DNA from: Cecembia rubra
GTDB lineage: Bacteria; Bacteroidota; Bacteroidia; Cytophagales; Cyclobacteriaceae
DNA: 64,000 nucleotides
Assembly: GCF_003014575.1 (NCBI RefSeq)
Contig: NZ_PYGF01000008.1
Location: 162,613-226,612, forward strand
Direction: 5' to 3'
The position numbers and the translations under genes are program-made. Below, piece by piece: positions 7,534-16,601 of the stretch (the first letter of the stretch is position 1; the number at the start of each line of letters is the position of its first letter). The notes beneath the pieces were generated by a model that saw only the letters and a program-made list of their open reading frames with translations, was not told the origin of the DNA and did no database searches.

Positions 7534-8631
7534 TTAACGTTTCATTTTTAGCTGACTTTTGCTGTACTCAAGACAGGCTAGGATATTTTCTTCCTCCTTG
7601 GATAGTTGTTCTTCTGGATTCAGATTACTGATTATGGGTAGCTTTCCATTAAATCCTTTATCTCTGACCAATCTGAGTGTTTTTGCCAGTTCATTTGCGG
7701 GCAGATTTTCAAATGTTTTCCAATAACCTTCCTCAAGACAGGGGATTTTTAGGGGATCCCTGGTAATCATTTCCAAATTGAATTTAATTTCCTGATTGTG
7801 TTGAAGGCATAGTGAAACGGCTTTTTCAAGGTTTACCACACCTTGCCCGAGAGGGATTTCGGAAAGTAAGAATCCGTTTTCATAAGTGAGTAAGCCCATG
7901 TCCTTGATATGTGTTGAAAAGGCAAAAGGAGCTAATATTTCAATCACTTCATCCGGATCTTCCAATAGGGAAATATTATTTCCGAAATCCAAGGTCACTC
8001 CTGCCCACTTATTGTCAAGCCAATGAATAATTTCTACAAGTTCTTTGGCCCTCCAATCCTTATGGTTTTCAATGGCCAATTTGACCTGATGTTTTTCGGC
8101 TATTTTGCTAGCACGTTTCAATCCTTTTAAGGATTCTTCTTTGAAGCTTTCAAATTCAGTTTTGTTTGTGAAGGTCTCATACCTCCTTCCTCCCAGGCAA
8201 ACCGTCCGGAAAATATTCACTCCTGCCGATTTTGCAACTTCAATTTGATTTTCAAACCCTACGGCTTCTTTTTCCGATCTGGGAAGACCTATGCTTCCTT
8301 CAATATACATGTTGAGTTCCTGACTCCTTTTTTTGAGCAGTGTAGCAAATTCATTGGTCCAATTCTGTACTCCTACCTGTATGCCTCCTGAGCCAATCAT
8401 ATGGCAGTGTTCTAAGAGTTGAAGGGCATTTTGAAACCCCGGAAATTCTGGACTCTGTACCGAAGCATTCCACCGTAGTCCATAAGAATGTACTACTATG
8501 CCCATTTTTTCTCTTGTAAGAAATTTACCCAGAACAGTCCCAGGCATGGCCATGGCTAAAGTCAAGACTCCTGCATTTAGGAGAAATTTTCTACGGTCCG
8601 GGTCAAAGGTTAAGTGTGGGTCATGTTTCAT
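7534..8631 (-). CDS. Tat-targeted sugar phosphate isomerase/epimerase family TIM-barrel protein
   Basis: A 365-residue xylose-isomerase-like protein. The N-terminus (PDRRKFLLNAGVLTLAMAMPGTVLG) carries a twin-arginine motif and hydrophobic stretch, so periplasmic export is likely, unlike the cytoplasmic homologue at 332-1219. Barrel motifs with probable metal ligands are AIENHKD, VTLDFGNN, STHIKDMG and NLEMITRDP. It starts 2 bp after the stop of the cytochrome c-containing dehydrogenase, so both exported proteins are probably co-produced and act on the same periplasmic sugar derivative. Such pairs occur in Bacteroidota and Planctomycetota loci for oxidised sugars; the exact reaction is unknown. 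Confidence 0.83.
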   Translation of the reverse strand: MKHDPHLTFDPDRRKFLLNAGVLTLAMAMPGTVLGKFLTREKMGIVVHSYGLRWNASVQSPEFPGFQNALQLLEHCHMIGSGGIQVGVQNWTNEFATLLKKRSQELNMYIEGSIGLPRSEKEAVGFENQIEVAKSAGVNIFRTVCLGGRRYETFTNKTEFESFKEESLKGLKRASKIAEKHQVKLAIENHKDWRAKELVEIIHWLDNKWAGVTLDFGNNISLLEDPDEVIEILAPFAFSTHIKDMGLLTYENGFLLSEIPLGQGVVNLEKAVSLCLQHNQEIKFNLEMITRDPLKIPCLEEGYWKTFENLPANELAKTLRLVRDKGFNGKLPIISNLNPEEQLSKEEENILACLEYSKSQLKMKR

Positions 8632-8633
8632 GG

Positions 8634-11189
8634 TCAGGGTTTTTGGGTAATAGTGTTTTCCAGTCTTTTGATATGCTCATTAAGCTCCTTTGCGGTCCAT
8701 GGATATACCCTCCCTTGGTTTAAATGACGGGTAGTTGCCACCAGTCTACCACTGACAGCACTGGCCTGATTTCCCCACTCATTGCGTATATAGGTGAGAA
8801 TAGCTGCAATGCTCACATCATCCATGGTAGAATGGGAGGGCATTACGGGGAGAATTTCGGGGGCATCATAGATCTTTCCTCCAATCTCCAAAGGGCCTTC
8901 CATCCCATGTAATAGGATCAAGGCCAACCGGGTTTCATTTTCCGTAACCCATTCTGAACCTGCCAGTGGAGGACCCATACGGGTTACACCTTTTCCATCG
9001 GTACCATGGCAACCACTGCAGCTGGCAAGGTATCTTTGCCTTCCTAAGGCAAATTGCTTCAGATCAGATTCACTTAGACTTGAGGAAGAGACAATAAGAT
9101 TTTTTGGGGCATGGCCGGGCCATTCAAACATCCTTTTTAGGATGTCGGCTTTGTTGGATGGGAGCTGTCTTTCTCCTATATCAATGATCAATGGTTGTTT
9201 CCCGTATTTTAACAATCCCAGGTTATGAACTTCAGCTGCTTGAATGGCCAAACTGTTCAGGGCAATATTTATCTTCCAGTCCTTTTTTGTCTCATGCTTT
9301 TCAATCCATTGAACTATTTCTTTGATTTCATGGCTGTCTTTTTTATTGATGATGGAAGAGATGAGCATTTCCAAAAATATTTCCCGTTCTGGATTGCTTT
9401 TTGACCAGCTCTCTGAATTCCAAAAAGCTCGGGCAAGTTCAAACTCCCTGTCCTTAAGGCTGCTCATTAAGGCATCACGGATCACGGGTTCTTCCCCATA
9501 TTTTTCAAATAAAATCTTACTTAATTCAATCTGACTTTTTTCTGGAAGAATCGCTGCACTCAAGGCCAATTGGAGAGCCCTTCTTCTGGAAGCTTTTGGA
9601 GCTTCCGCCATGAGGTATTCCTGGATTTTGTGTATCAGTTCAGGTTCTTGTTTGATTTTCACTTCCAAAAGCCTCAATGAATGATTGGATAAAATGACTG
9701 ATGGATCTGAAAGTAGCCTAATCAGAAGATCGGTGGATAATTTCTCCAGCCCTTCCAAAGCCCATAAGGCATGCATCCTTCCCAATTCATTAGTCCCTTC
9801 TTTAACCAGTGTTTCCAATAAGGGGACTACAGTATGGTCATTACTTTCTACCAATAGCCTTTGGGCCATATCCCGATGCCAACCTATTTCATGGTTTAGC
9901 CTTTGTACCAGGCCTTCATTACTTTCTTTTGACAATTGGGGGAAATTGGATGGTTTCCATTTTTTAGGCACTATTCTCCATATTCTACCCATGTGAATCG
10001 GCAATACGAGGTCTTTTTTCAGTGTTTGCTCCCTTAAATATGGGGTAACATAGCTGCCATGTTGGATCAGACCACGGTACATATCTGCTAAATAAAGGGC
10101 CCCATCAGGCCCTACTGCCAAATGTACCGGACGGAAACGTTCATCCGTGGAGGCTAAAAATTCTTTGCCTGGATGGGGGTCATTTGCTTCTAAAATTAAT
10201 CCGGATTCTCTGACCACATTTCTTTTGACCAAATTGCCGGCAGGCTCGCAGACAAATACATTTCCGTAATAATTTTCAGAAAACAATGGGCTTCTAAAAA
10301 CCACTGGGGAACAGGCCGCCGTAAATTCTAGCAAATGCCCATTTTCATCCAATGTTCCCGGAATATAGCCTCTATTTACTGCCAGGTTGGGCCGGATAGG
10401 ATAAATTCTCCTGTCTATGGTCAGACCATGGTCTATTCCGGTAGAAGGTATGTGGTGGGGGTTACGGCCCAGGTAATTAGGAGGAACCAGGTCTCCATGA
10501 AGCTGAGACCAATTGTAATTGTAAATCAGCCTCCCTTGATCGTCATGGCTGATGCCATATTGACCTCTCGCTTCGGTACTGTCCCTTACCCATTCACCAT
10601 TGACTTGTCGGTAGCGCAATTTGGATTTGGCATTGTAATACCAATTATCAATATTCCTAAGGAGGCCATTATCAGAATGCTCCGGAATGCCATTGGCAGC
10701 ATAAGTTGGGTCAAATAGTTCTTTCCGGTCTGCTTTCAAGTCCCCATTATCATCAAAAGTGATCCATAAGGCATTGTTTTCGGCGACAAGTGCACCTCCT
10801 TTGATCAATCCAAGTGCCCTGGGCATGATAAGGCTGTCCAGGTAAATGGTACTTTTGTCCATTTGACCATCTCCATTACTGTCTTCCAAAACGTTGATCC
10901 TTCCTAGAGGCAGGGATTCTCCTTCTCCGTCTATATCAGGCATGAAACTCCTCATCTCCACTACCCAAAGACGGCCATCTTCATCAAAAGTGATAAAAAT
11001 GGGATCTTGGACCAATGGTTCAGAGGCTACCAATTGGATTTCAAATCCAGGTTCAATCTGAAAGCTTTTAAGGGCTTCTTTGGGACTCTTTGGAGGAGAG
11101 GGAGCTTCTCCATTTATGGGTTCATGCTTCGAACAGGCAAATAGACAACTAAGTAAGCTGACTGTAAATAGAAACCGGATGGTTGGCAT
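8634..11189 (-). CDS. PVC-type membrane-bound dehydrogenase lipoprotein with HEAT repeats and cytochrome c domain
   Basis: An 851-residue lipoprotein. Signal MPTIRFLFTVSLLSCLFACS ends in a lipobox cysteine. Domain order is a beta-propeller sugar-dehydrogenase-like region (about 40-400, with DPIFITFDEDGRLWVVE and AVGPDGALYLADMYRG), an alpha-helical HEAT-like region (about 430-680) and a C-terminal cytochrome c domain. The latter has a heme site C724-SG-C727-H728 and a probable axial Met783 in PVMPSH. This architecture is the 'PVC-type' dehydrogenase, thought to oxidise sugars or alcohols in the periplasm and pass electrons to heme c; the true substrate is not established. It heads the leftward set with the TIM-barrel gene (2-bp gap) and the SDR. 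Confidence 0.85.
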   Translation of the reverse strand: MPTIRFLFTVSLLSCLFACSKHEPINGEAPSPPKSPKEALKSFQIEPGFEIQLVASEPLVQDPIFITFDEDGRLWVVEMRSFMPDIDGEGESLPLGRINVLEDSNGDGQMDKSTIYLDSLIMPRALGLIKGGALVAENNALWITFDDNGDLKADRKELFDPTYAANGIPEHSDNGLLRNIDNWYYNAKSKLRYRQVNGEWVRDSTEARGQYGISHDDQGRLIYNYNWSQLHGDLVPPNYLGRNPHHIPSTGIDHGLTIDRRIYPIRPNLAVNRGYIPGTLDENGHLLEFTAACSPVVFRSPLFSENYYGNVFVCEPAGNLVKRNVVRESGLILEANDPHPGKEFLASTDERFRPVHLAVGPDGALYLADMYRGLIQHGSYVTPYLREQTLKKDLVLPIHMGRIWRIVPKKWKPSNFPQLSKESNEGLVQRLNHEIGWHRDMAQRLLVESNDHTVVPLLETLVKEGTNELGRMHALWALEGLEKLSTDLLIRLLSDPSVILSNHSLRLLEVKIKQEPELIHKIQEYLMAEAPKASRRRALQLALSAAILPEKSQIELSKILFEKYGEEPVIRDALMSSLKDREFELARAFWNSESWSKSNPEREIFLEMLISSIINKKDSHEIKEIVQWIEKHETKKDWKINIALNSLAIQAAEVHNLGLLKYGKQPLIIDIGERQLPSNKADILKRMFEWPGHAPKNLIVSSSSLSESDLKQFALGRQRYLASCSGCHGTDGKGVTRMGPPLAGSEWVTENETRLALILLHGMEGPLEIGGKIYDAPEILPVMPSHSTMDDVSIAAILTYIRNEWGNQASAVSGRLVATTRHLNQGRVYPWTAKELNEHIKRLENTITQKP

Positions 11190-11636
11190 CTTACGGTTGG
11201 GTTAATAGGTTACTGAGGGTTTGAGCAGGTAATAAATTTTAGCATACAAGAGCTTGCCATAAGTTGGCATTATTTCCTCAAATCCGCAATAAGGATTTAC
11301 AGCAGTGGCTAAATAATTGATTTTCATAAAACTTTGAAAGGTTTCTGCACGGGTTTAGGGATTTCCAAAGGTTTTTCTAACTCTCATTATGTTAAATTTA
11401 CATTAAGAATCTGCCTTCTATGTAATCCTACATCGAAAGCTGTTTTGAGGAAGTCTTTTTGATTAGTTTGTATTCCAGTTTGTCCGGGAAATTAAAATTT
11501 TGGATGTACCTATCGGGCCCAGGATTGAATGATTACTTCTTATCCTATTGAGTTAGAATGCCTGCCATGATAAATCCTGAATGTAAACCTGGCAAAACAG
11601 AACCCCTATTTTCCTGAAAAACCTAAAACGATAACC
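11190..11636. other. Divergent intergenic region without recognisable gene
   Basis: 447 bp between the leftward dehydrogenase and rightward carboxylesterase genes. No coding segment is convincing. The word TGTTAAATTTACAT (11389-11402) recurs exactly upstream of the giant AsmA-like gene (25977-25990), with TAAATTTA as a possible weak -7 element. Otherwise nothing distinctive is seen. Confidence 0.4.
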
Positions 11637-13307
11637 ATGACAACAAACAGAAGAGAATTTTTGCAAAAAGTAGGGCTTGGAGGTGCAGGCCTTGGAATGG
11701 CAGCAACGCTTCCTTTCAAAGCATTGGGGAATTCCAATACAGACCCTTCAAGTCTGCATAATGATGATCAGTTTCTCAAAATTGGAGATGATATAGCCAA
11801 CGCCAATACGCAATATGGGAAAATCAGAGGCTACCAGCTCAATGGTATCTTCACATTTTTGGGGGTACCTTATGGTGCTGATACATCAGGTAAAAACAGG
11901 TTTATGCCACCCCAAAAGCCTGAGCCTTGGTCTCAGGTAAAACATACCATATGGTGGGGGAACTCCGCTCCACAGATCATGGATAAACGTTATGCCAATG
12001 AACATTATTCTTTCGCAGACCATTGGAATTATGATGATGTAAGTGAAGACTGTCTGAAGCTCAATATCTGGACTCCGGGAATTGCTGATGGGAAAAGGAG
12101 AGCTGTTTTAGTATGGCTTCATGGTGGAGGATTTACCAATGGAAATGCGATAGAGCAGGATGGTTATCATGGAGAAAACTTAAGTAAAAAAGGTGAAATT
12201 GTATTTGTCTCCATCAATCACCGATTGGGGCCCATGGGTTTTACTGACTTTTCTGGAGTAGGAGGAGAAAAGTATAAATCCTCTGGCAATGTTGGCATGT
12301 TGGACATCATTGCTGCTTTGGATTGGGTAAAAGAAAACATTGTTAATTTTGGAGGAGATCCAAACAATGTTACCGTCATAGGTCAATCAGGAGGTGGGGC
12401 AAAAGTTACTGCTACCATGGCAATGCCTGCGGCAAAAGGCAAGGTACACAAAGGAGTAGCACTGAGCGGTTCCATGTTGAAAGCTTTAGACCAGACTTAT
12501 TCCCAAAAATTGGGAGAATATGTAATGAAAGAGGCAGGTCTTAATTCATCAAATTTGGATAGAATTCAAGAATTGCCATGGAGGGATTACCTGGATATAG
12601 CCTATAGGGCTCAGGAAAAAATGAGAAATGAAAATTCAAGAAGTTCTAGGGTAGGATTTGCACCGGTGGCTGATGGTGTCCACCTTCCTTCAGGAGAATT
12701 CTTCACAGGCCCAGAAAGCAACGGATCTGATATTCCTTTGTTGATTTGTACTACTTTTCATGAATGGAATCCTACCAGGACAAATCCTGAGTTGGAGGCC
12801 ATAGATTTTAAAGGTGTCATTGCACAGATTACGCCAAGATTTGGGGATCAATCAGAGAAAATTGTGAGGGCTTACCAAGCCAATTTTCCAGGTAAAAAAC
12901 CTTCGGAAATCTGGTCTTTGATTTTATCCAATCGATTGTCAGCTGTAAATACGGCAACTGCCAAATCAAAGCAAAAAGCCCCGGTTTACATGGCGTGGTT
13001 TGGTTGGGAGCCAAATCTTTATAACGGTAGGATGAGGGCCTTTCATTGCATAGATATCTGTTTTTGGTTTGATAATACAGACCGAATGTATACACATACA
13101 GGAGGAGGTGGTAGACCTAGAAAATTATCCGAAAAGATGTCCGATGCCCTGCTATCTTTTATGAAAACAGGAAATCCCAATACACCCCAGCTTCCAGATT
13201 GGCCGGTCTTCACGGTTGAAAAGGGTGAAACTATGGTACTGAACGATGCCAGTTTGGTACAGAATGATCCTGACCGCTCAGCCCGTCAATCACTCCCTGC
13301 TGTCTGA
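11637..13307 (+). CDS. Tat-exported type-B carboxylesterase family protein
   Basis: A 556-residue alpha/beta hydrolase. The N-terminus NRREFLQKVGLGGAGLG is a twin-arginine signal followed by a hydrophobic stretch. Type-B carboxylesterase markers are SEDCLKLNIWTP, the oxyanion-hole HGGGF (162-166) and nucleophile S251 in GQSGGGAK, a variant of GESAG. The active-site His is probably in MRAFHCIDICFWFDN. Export suggests hydrolysis of esters or lactones in the periplasm, perhaps ester decorations on plant-derived carbohydrates. The last 18 bp overlap the convergent dipeptidase gene. Confidence 0.88.
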   Translation: MTTNRREFLQKVGLGGAGLGMAATLPFKALGNSNTDPSSLHNDDQFLKIGDDIANANTQYGKIRGYQLNGIFTFLGVPYGADTSGKNRFMPPQKPEPWSQVKHTIWWGNSAPQIMDKRYANEHYSFADHWNYDDVSEDCLKLNIWTPGIADGKRRAVLVWLHGGGFTNGNAIEQDGYHGENLSKKGEIVFVSINHRLGPMGFTDFSGVGGEKYKSSGNVGMLDIIAALDWVKENIVNFGGDPNNVTVIGQSGGGAKVTATMAMPAAKGKVHKGVALSGSMLKALDQTYSQKLGEYVMKEAGLNSSNLDRIQELPWRDYLDIAYRAQEKMRNENSRSSRVGFAPVADGVHLPSGEFFTGPESNGSDIPLLICTTFHEWNPTRTNPELEAIDFKGVIAQITPRFGDQSEKIVRAYQANFPGKKPSEIWSLILSNRLSAVNTATAKSKQKAPVYMAWFGWEPNLYNGRMRAFHCIDICFWFDNTDRMYTHTGGGGRPRKLSEKMSDALLSFMKTGNPNTPQLPDWPVFTVEKGETMVLNDASLVQNDPDRSARQSLPAV

Positions 13308-14375
13308 TTTCCAGGCCTTGCGGAGGAAACGCAACCAATTGCCGAACATGACCTTTTCTATGTCCCTGGAAGAATATCCGCGTTTAGACAGAAGTGAGGG
13401 GATTTTTTGTAGATCTGCGATGGTGTCCAGGTCAAAGGGACATTGTTCCTTGCCAAAGGCACCATCCAGGTCTGAACCAATACCTATATGGTCTGCATTT
13501 CCGGAAAGCTGACAGATATGGTCTAGATGGTCTATCAATTTTTCCAGATTGCATTCCATTTCTTTGGGATTGGATTTGCCTCTTTCCCAATTGGGAACCA
13601 TCATCCAGGCATCCATGGCCCCTCCGATGACCGCGTCTCTTTCGATCAAATGTCTCAGCTGATCATCGGAAAATTGGCGGTTATGGTTGACCAAAGTCCT
13701 GCAATTATTATGGCTGGCCCAAACAGATCCATGAAAATGGTCCATGGCCTGCCAGAAAGCATCATCGCAGAGATGGGTGGCATCTAAAATGATGTTCAGC
13801 CTCTCCATTTCCCTAAGCAGTTCCAAACCTTTTGGCCCCATTTTTCCGGTGGAATCGGTTCCATTGGCGTATCTTCCAGGGCCATAATGGGCAGGACCCA
13901 ATGCCCTCAAACCGTAATCATAGGCCTTTTCCAAATAAGATAAGTTGACCAATGAATCTGCCCCTTCCAAGGATAGTATATAACCAATGGGTTTGGGGCC
14001 AAAAGGCAATTCATTCAACCATAAATGAAGATGTTTTTCCAAACTCTCCAGGTCTTTTATCTGTACCATTTCTCCCTCTTCTTCCATGGCCTTGTACCAG
14101 GCCAGTTGCCCCTGGGTCTGTGCCCATGCCTGCTCTGGGGAATGCCAGCCCGGAAGGGGATTATCTTTGTCCACAAAACGGGCAATTTGTGTAGCCACCA
14201 CCAACCCTATATTTCCCTTTCTGAGTTCGGGCAAAGAAACAGTGGCCTTACCCCTGTCGGGTTTATCATCCATATCCTTTTCCCTGAGATTTATCTCAGC
14301 TACTGGTTTTCTTAGGTCCCTGTTCCATTCCAGGGCATTCATACTCAGGTCTAAATGGGCGTCTATGGTGAACAT
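13290..14375 (-). CDS. Membrane dipeptidase (peptidase family M19)
   Basis: A 361-residue zinc peptidase of the renal dipeptidase family. The opening FTIDAHLDLS gives the H-x-D metal pair (H7, D9). The central WASHNNCRTLVNHNRQFSDDQL carries further His ligands, and GIGSDLDG is the usual late motif. Family members cleave dipeptides, including ones with D-residues. No signal peptide is evident, so it is probably cytoplasmic. It converges on the carboxylesterase and, with the RidA gene and the second GntP permease further along the same strand, could form a set for import and degradation of an amino-acid-like compound. Confidence 0.88.
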   Translation of the reverse strand: MFTIDAHLDLSMNALEWNRDLRKPVAEINLREKDMDDKPDRGKATVSLPELRKGNIGLVVATQIARFVDKDNPLPGWHSPEQAWAQTQGQLAWYKAMEEEGEMVQIKDLESLEKHLHLWLNELPFGPKPIGYILSLEGADSLVNLSYLEKAYDYGLRALGPAHYGPGRYANGTDSTGKMGPKGLELLREMERLNIILDATHLCDDAFWQAMDHFHGSVWASHNNCRTLVNHNRQFSDDQLRHLIERDAVIGGAMDAWMMVPNWERGKSNPKEMECNLEKLIDHLDHICQLSGNADHIGIGSDLDGAFGKEQCPFDLDTIADLQKIPSLLSKRGYSSRDIEKVMFGNWLRFLRKAWKSDSRE

Positions 14376-14539
14376 TTTCTTTTTCTTAAAATTAATGATA
14401 ATTTTTAATCAGGGCTTTTGAAAGGTCAAACCACTTTGTAATTATCACCAGCGTATTCATATAATTCCAAATTCTCCATTCATCATTTTACATTTTTTCC
14501 GAGATCCTCTTTCCGACATCCGAATTACCTAACAACCTC

Positions 14540-14568
14540 TTGGTACATTGTACATGGTACTTGGTGCA
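14540..14568. repeat. Short dispersed palindromic word (TGGTACTTGGTGCA)
   Basis: The 14-mer TGGTACTTGGTGCA at 14555-14568 occurs again at 42528-42541, where it forms one arm of a perfect 16-bp hairpin. Here it follows GTACATTGTAC, itself self-complementary. Both copies lie between genes. Such GTACCAA-like words are typical intergenic clutter in this bacterial group. Confidence 0.5.
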
Positions 14569-14572
14569 ACAT

Positions 14573-15037
14573 TCACTCCAATTCAAACATCGCCTCAATC
14601 TCCACGGGAATATTATCCGGCAGAGACCCCATACCAACGGCACTTCGCACTCCAATACCATTTTCCTCTCCCCAAACAGCAGCAAAAAGTTCGCTGCATC
14701 CATTGATTACATAAGGATGCCTTTCGAAATCCGGGGTTGCGTTGACCATACCCAAAACCTTGATGACCCTTTTAACTTTATTGAGGGAACCAATGTTGGC
14801 TTTGATAGTGGCAAGCATGGCCAAGCCAACCTGCCTTGCCGCCAATTTTCCTTCTTCCATATCCATGTCTACACCAATCCGTCCAATGATCAAGGTACCA
14901 TCTTCTTTTACAGTTCCATGACCGGAAAGGTAAAGGTATTTTCCATCTACCAAACAGGGTTTGTATACCCCAAGAGGTTTTGGGGCAGGGGGAAGTACAA
15001 GTCCTAAAGCTGCGAAGTTTTCTTCTGCTGTTTTCAT
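14573..15037 (-). CDS. RidA family protein (enamine/imine deaminase-like)
   Basis: A 154-residue member of the YjgF/YER057c/UK114 family. Conserved stretches are YLYLSGHG, RQVGLAMLATIKANIGSLNKVKRVIKVLGMVNATPDF and RSAVGMGSLPDNIPVEIEAMFE. These cover the usual trimer interface and pocket, including the Arg of RSAVG and the terminal VEIEA. RidA proteins hydrolyse reactive enamine/imine intermediates made by PLP enzymes; this longer version with an N-terminal extension belongs to an Rid subgroup often found in catabolic loci. Its neighbours, an M19 dipeptidase and a GntP permease, support a role in amino acid or hydroxy-acid degradation. Confidence 0.88.
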   Translation of the reverse strand: MKTAEENFAALGLVLPPAPKPLGVYKPCLVDGKYLYLSGHGTVKEDGTLIIGRIGVDMDMEEGKLAARQVGLAMLATIKANIGSLNKVKRVIKVLGMVNATPDFERHPYVINGCSELFAAVWGEENGIGVRSAVGMGSLPDNIPVEIEAMFELE

Positions 15038-15197
15038 GTCATTTTTATGAAAAGTTTATAATAATTCTATTTCGTAGCAAAATATTTAATCTAATCGATA
15101 ATTGCTGTGATCAAATATCATTGAATATCCAATATCAATAAATATCTTTTCCATGAATCAGGACAAGCCAAATTGTGGCAGCAAACTTGATATCCTT

Positions 15198-16511
15198 TCA
15201 AATAAATATATCCAAGACCAGGACACCCAATAAGCCCACTACTGCAACAATAGTTTCCATCAGGGACCAGGATCTGATGGTGTCTTTGACAGAAAGGTTG
15301 AAATACTCTTTGTACAACCAGAAACCACCATCATTGAAATGGGAAAACATCAAACTTCCAGCTCCAATGGACAAAACCAAAAGATTAGGGTCTACATTTC
15401 CGGTACTTACCATTGGGGCGATGATGCCCGCTGTGGTTAATCCTGCCACAGTAGCGGAACCGACCGCAACCCGTATCAATGCTGTAATCGTCCATGCCAA
15501 AATCAAAGGGTGAACATCCCAGCCTTGCAGTGCATCCGCAATAGTCTGACTAACTCCAGAATCCATCAACACCTGTTTCAAGGCCCCGGCACCAGCGATA
15601 ATCAAAAGGATCATGGCAATATCCTTGGTAGCTACCACATAGGTCTCCATTAATTGCTCAATTTTGAACCTCATCCGGATGCCTAAGGTATATGAAGCAA
15701 TAAGCAGTGAGATCAACATCACCATTCCGGGGTCTCCGATGAATTTGATATAGGGTGCTAGCACATGCTCCGGGGCGAACTGGAATCCCAAAATTGTGGT
15801 CCCTATCAATAAAAAAACAGGGAATAAAGCGGAGAAAAAGCTATTAAAGGTACCCGGAAGTTCACTTTCTTCCTTGGGCTTTGCCTGAAATGTCTCCAAT
15901 GGTCTTGCGTCAATTTTTTTGAGTAATTTGGCAAAGAATGGACCAGCTATGATAATGGTGGGCACAGCGATTAATAATCCATAGACTAATGTCAGCCCCA
16001 TGTTTGCACCGAATTGGGCAACCAGGGCAGCAGGAGAAGGATGAGGAGGCAGGAAACCATGAGTGACCGATAAAGCGGCCAATAAGGGAATACCAACAAA
16101 TACAGCAGGAAGCCTGTATTGATAAGAAACAGTAAAGACCAAGGGTACCAAAAGGACGAACCCCACATTATAAAACAATGGAATGCCCACCACCAATCCG
16201 GTGAGCATCATGGCCCAGGTAACATTTTTAACGCCAAAAATCCCCATCAGCACATCGGAAATCCTCTGGGCGGCTCCACTTTCAGCTACAAGTTTACCTA
16301 ACATGGCACCCATGACGATAATAATGACCAAATCCCCTAAAAGAGAACCAATCCCTTTTTGAATAGAACCTGCAAGAAGTTCCAGTGGGACATCCAAAAG
16401 AATACCTGCTAAGATTGAAGAAATTAGGAATGCAATAAATGGATTGAATTTCAGCCAGGTGATCAGAAGTATCAGAACTGCAATGCTGATCAAAAGAAAT
16501 ACAAAGGTCAT
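15198..16511 (-). CDS. GntP family permease (second copy)
   Basis: A 437-residue polytopic transporter with multiple predicted membrane helices. Typical GntP stretches are MTFVFLLISIAVLILLITWLKFNPF, SIQKGIGSLLGDLVIIIVMGAMLGKL, THGFLPPHPSPAALVAQFGANMG and SHFNDGGFWLYKEYF. The PPHPSPA segment and late HFNDxGFW correspond to the PPTPGP and SHANDSFFW motifs of the first copy at 5389. The two are clearly diverged and probably differ in substrate. It lies upstream of the RidA and dipeptidase genes on the same strand, separated by 160 bp, so it may share their regulation. Confidence 0.92.
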   Translation of the reverse strand: MTFVFLLISIAVLILLITWLKFNPFIAFLISSILAGILLDVPLELLAGSIQKGIGSLLGDLVIIIVMGAMLGKLVAESGAAQRISDVLMGIFGVKNVTWAMMLTGLVVGIPLFYNVGFVLLVPLVFTVSYQYRLPAVFVGIPLLAALSVTHGFLPPHPSPAALVAQFGANMGLTLVYGLLIAVPTIIIAGPFFAKLLKKIDARPLETFQAKPKEESELPGTFNSFFSALFPVFLLIGTTILGFQFAPEHVLAPYIKFIGDPGMVMLISLLIASYTLGIRMRFKIEQLMETYVVATKDIAMILLIIAGAGALKQVLMDSGVSQTIADALQGWDVHPLILAWTITALIRVAVGSATVAGLTTAGIIAPMVSTGNVDPNLLVLSIGAGSLMFSHFNDGGFWLYKEYFNLSVKDTIRSWSLMETIVAVVGLLGVLVLDIFI

Positions 16512-16601
16512 AGGTCTGGTAAGGGTTGAAGCTACAATTTAGAAAATATATCGGGAAGCTAAATATGGCACCTATTTTCTATTTGATGAGTGGCCGTTTT
16601 T

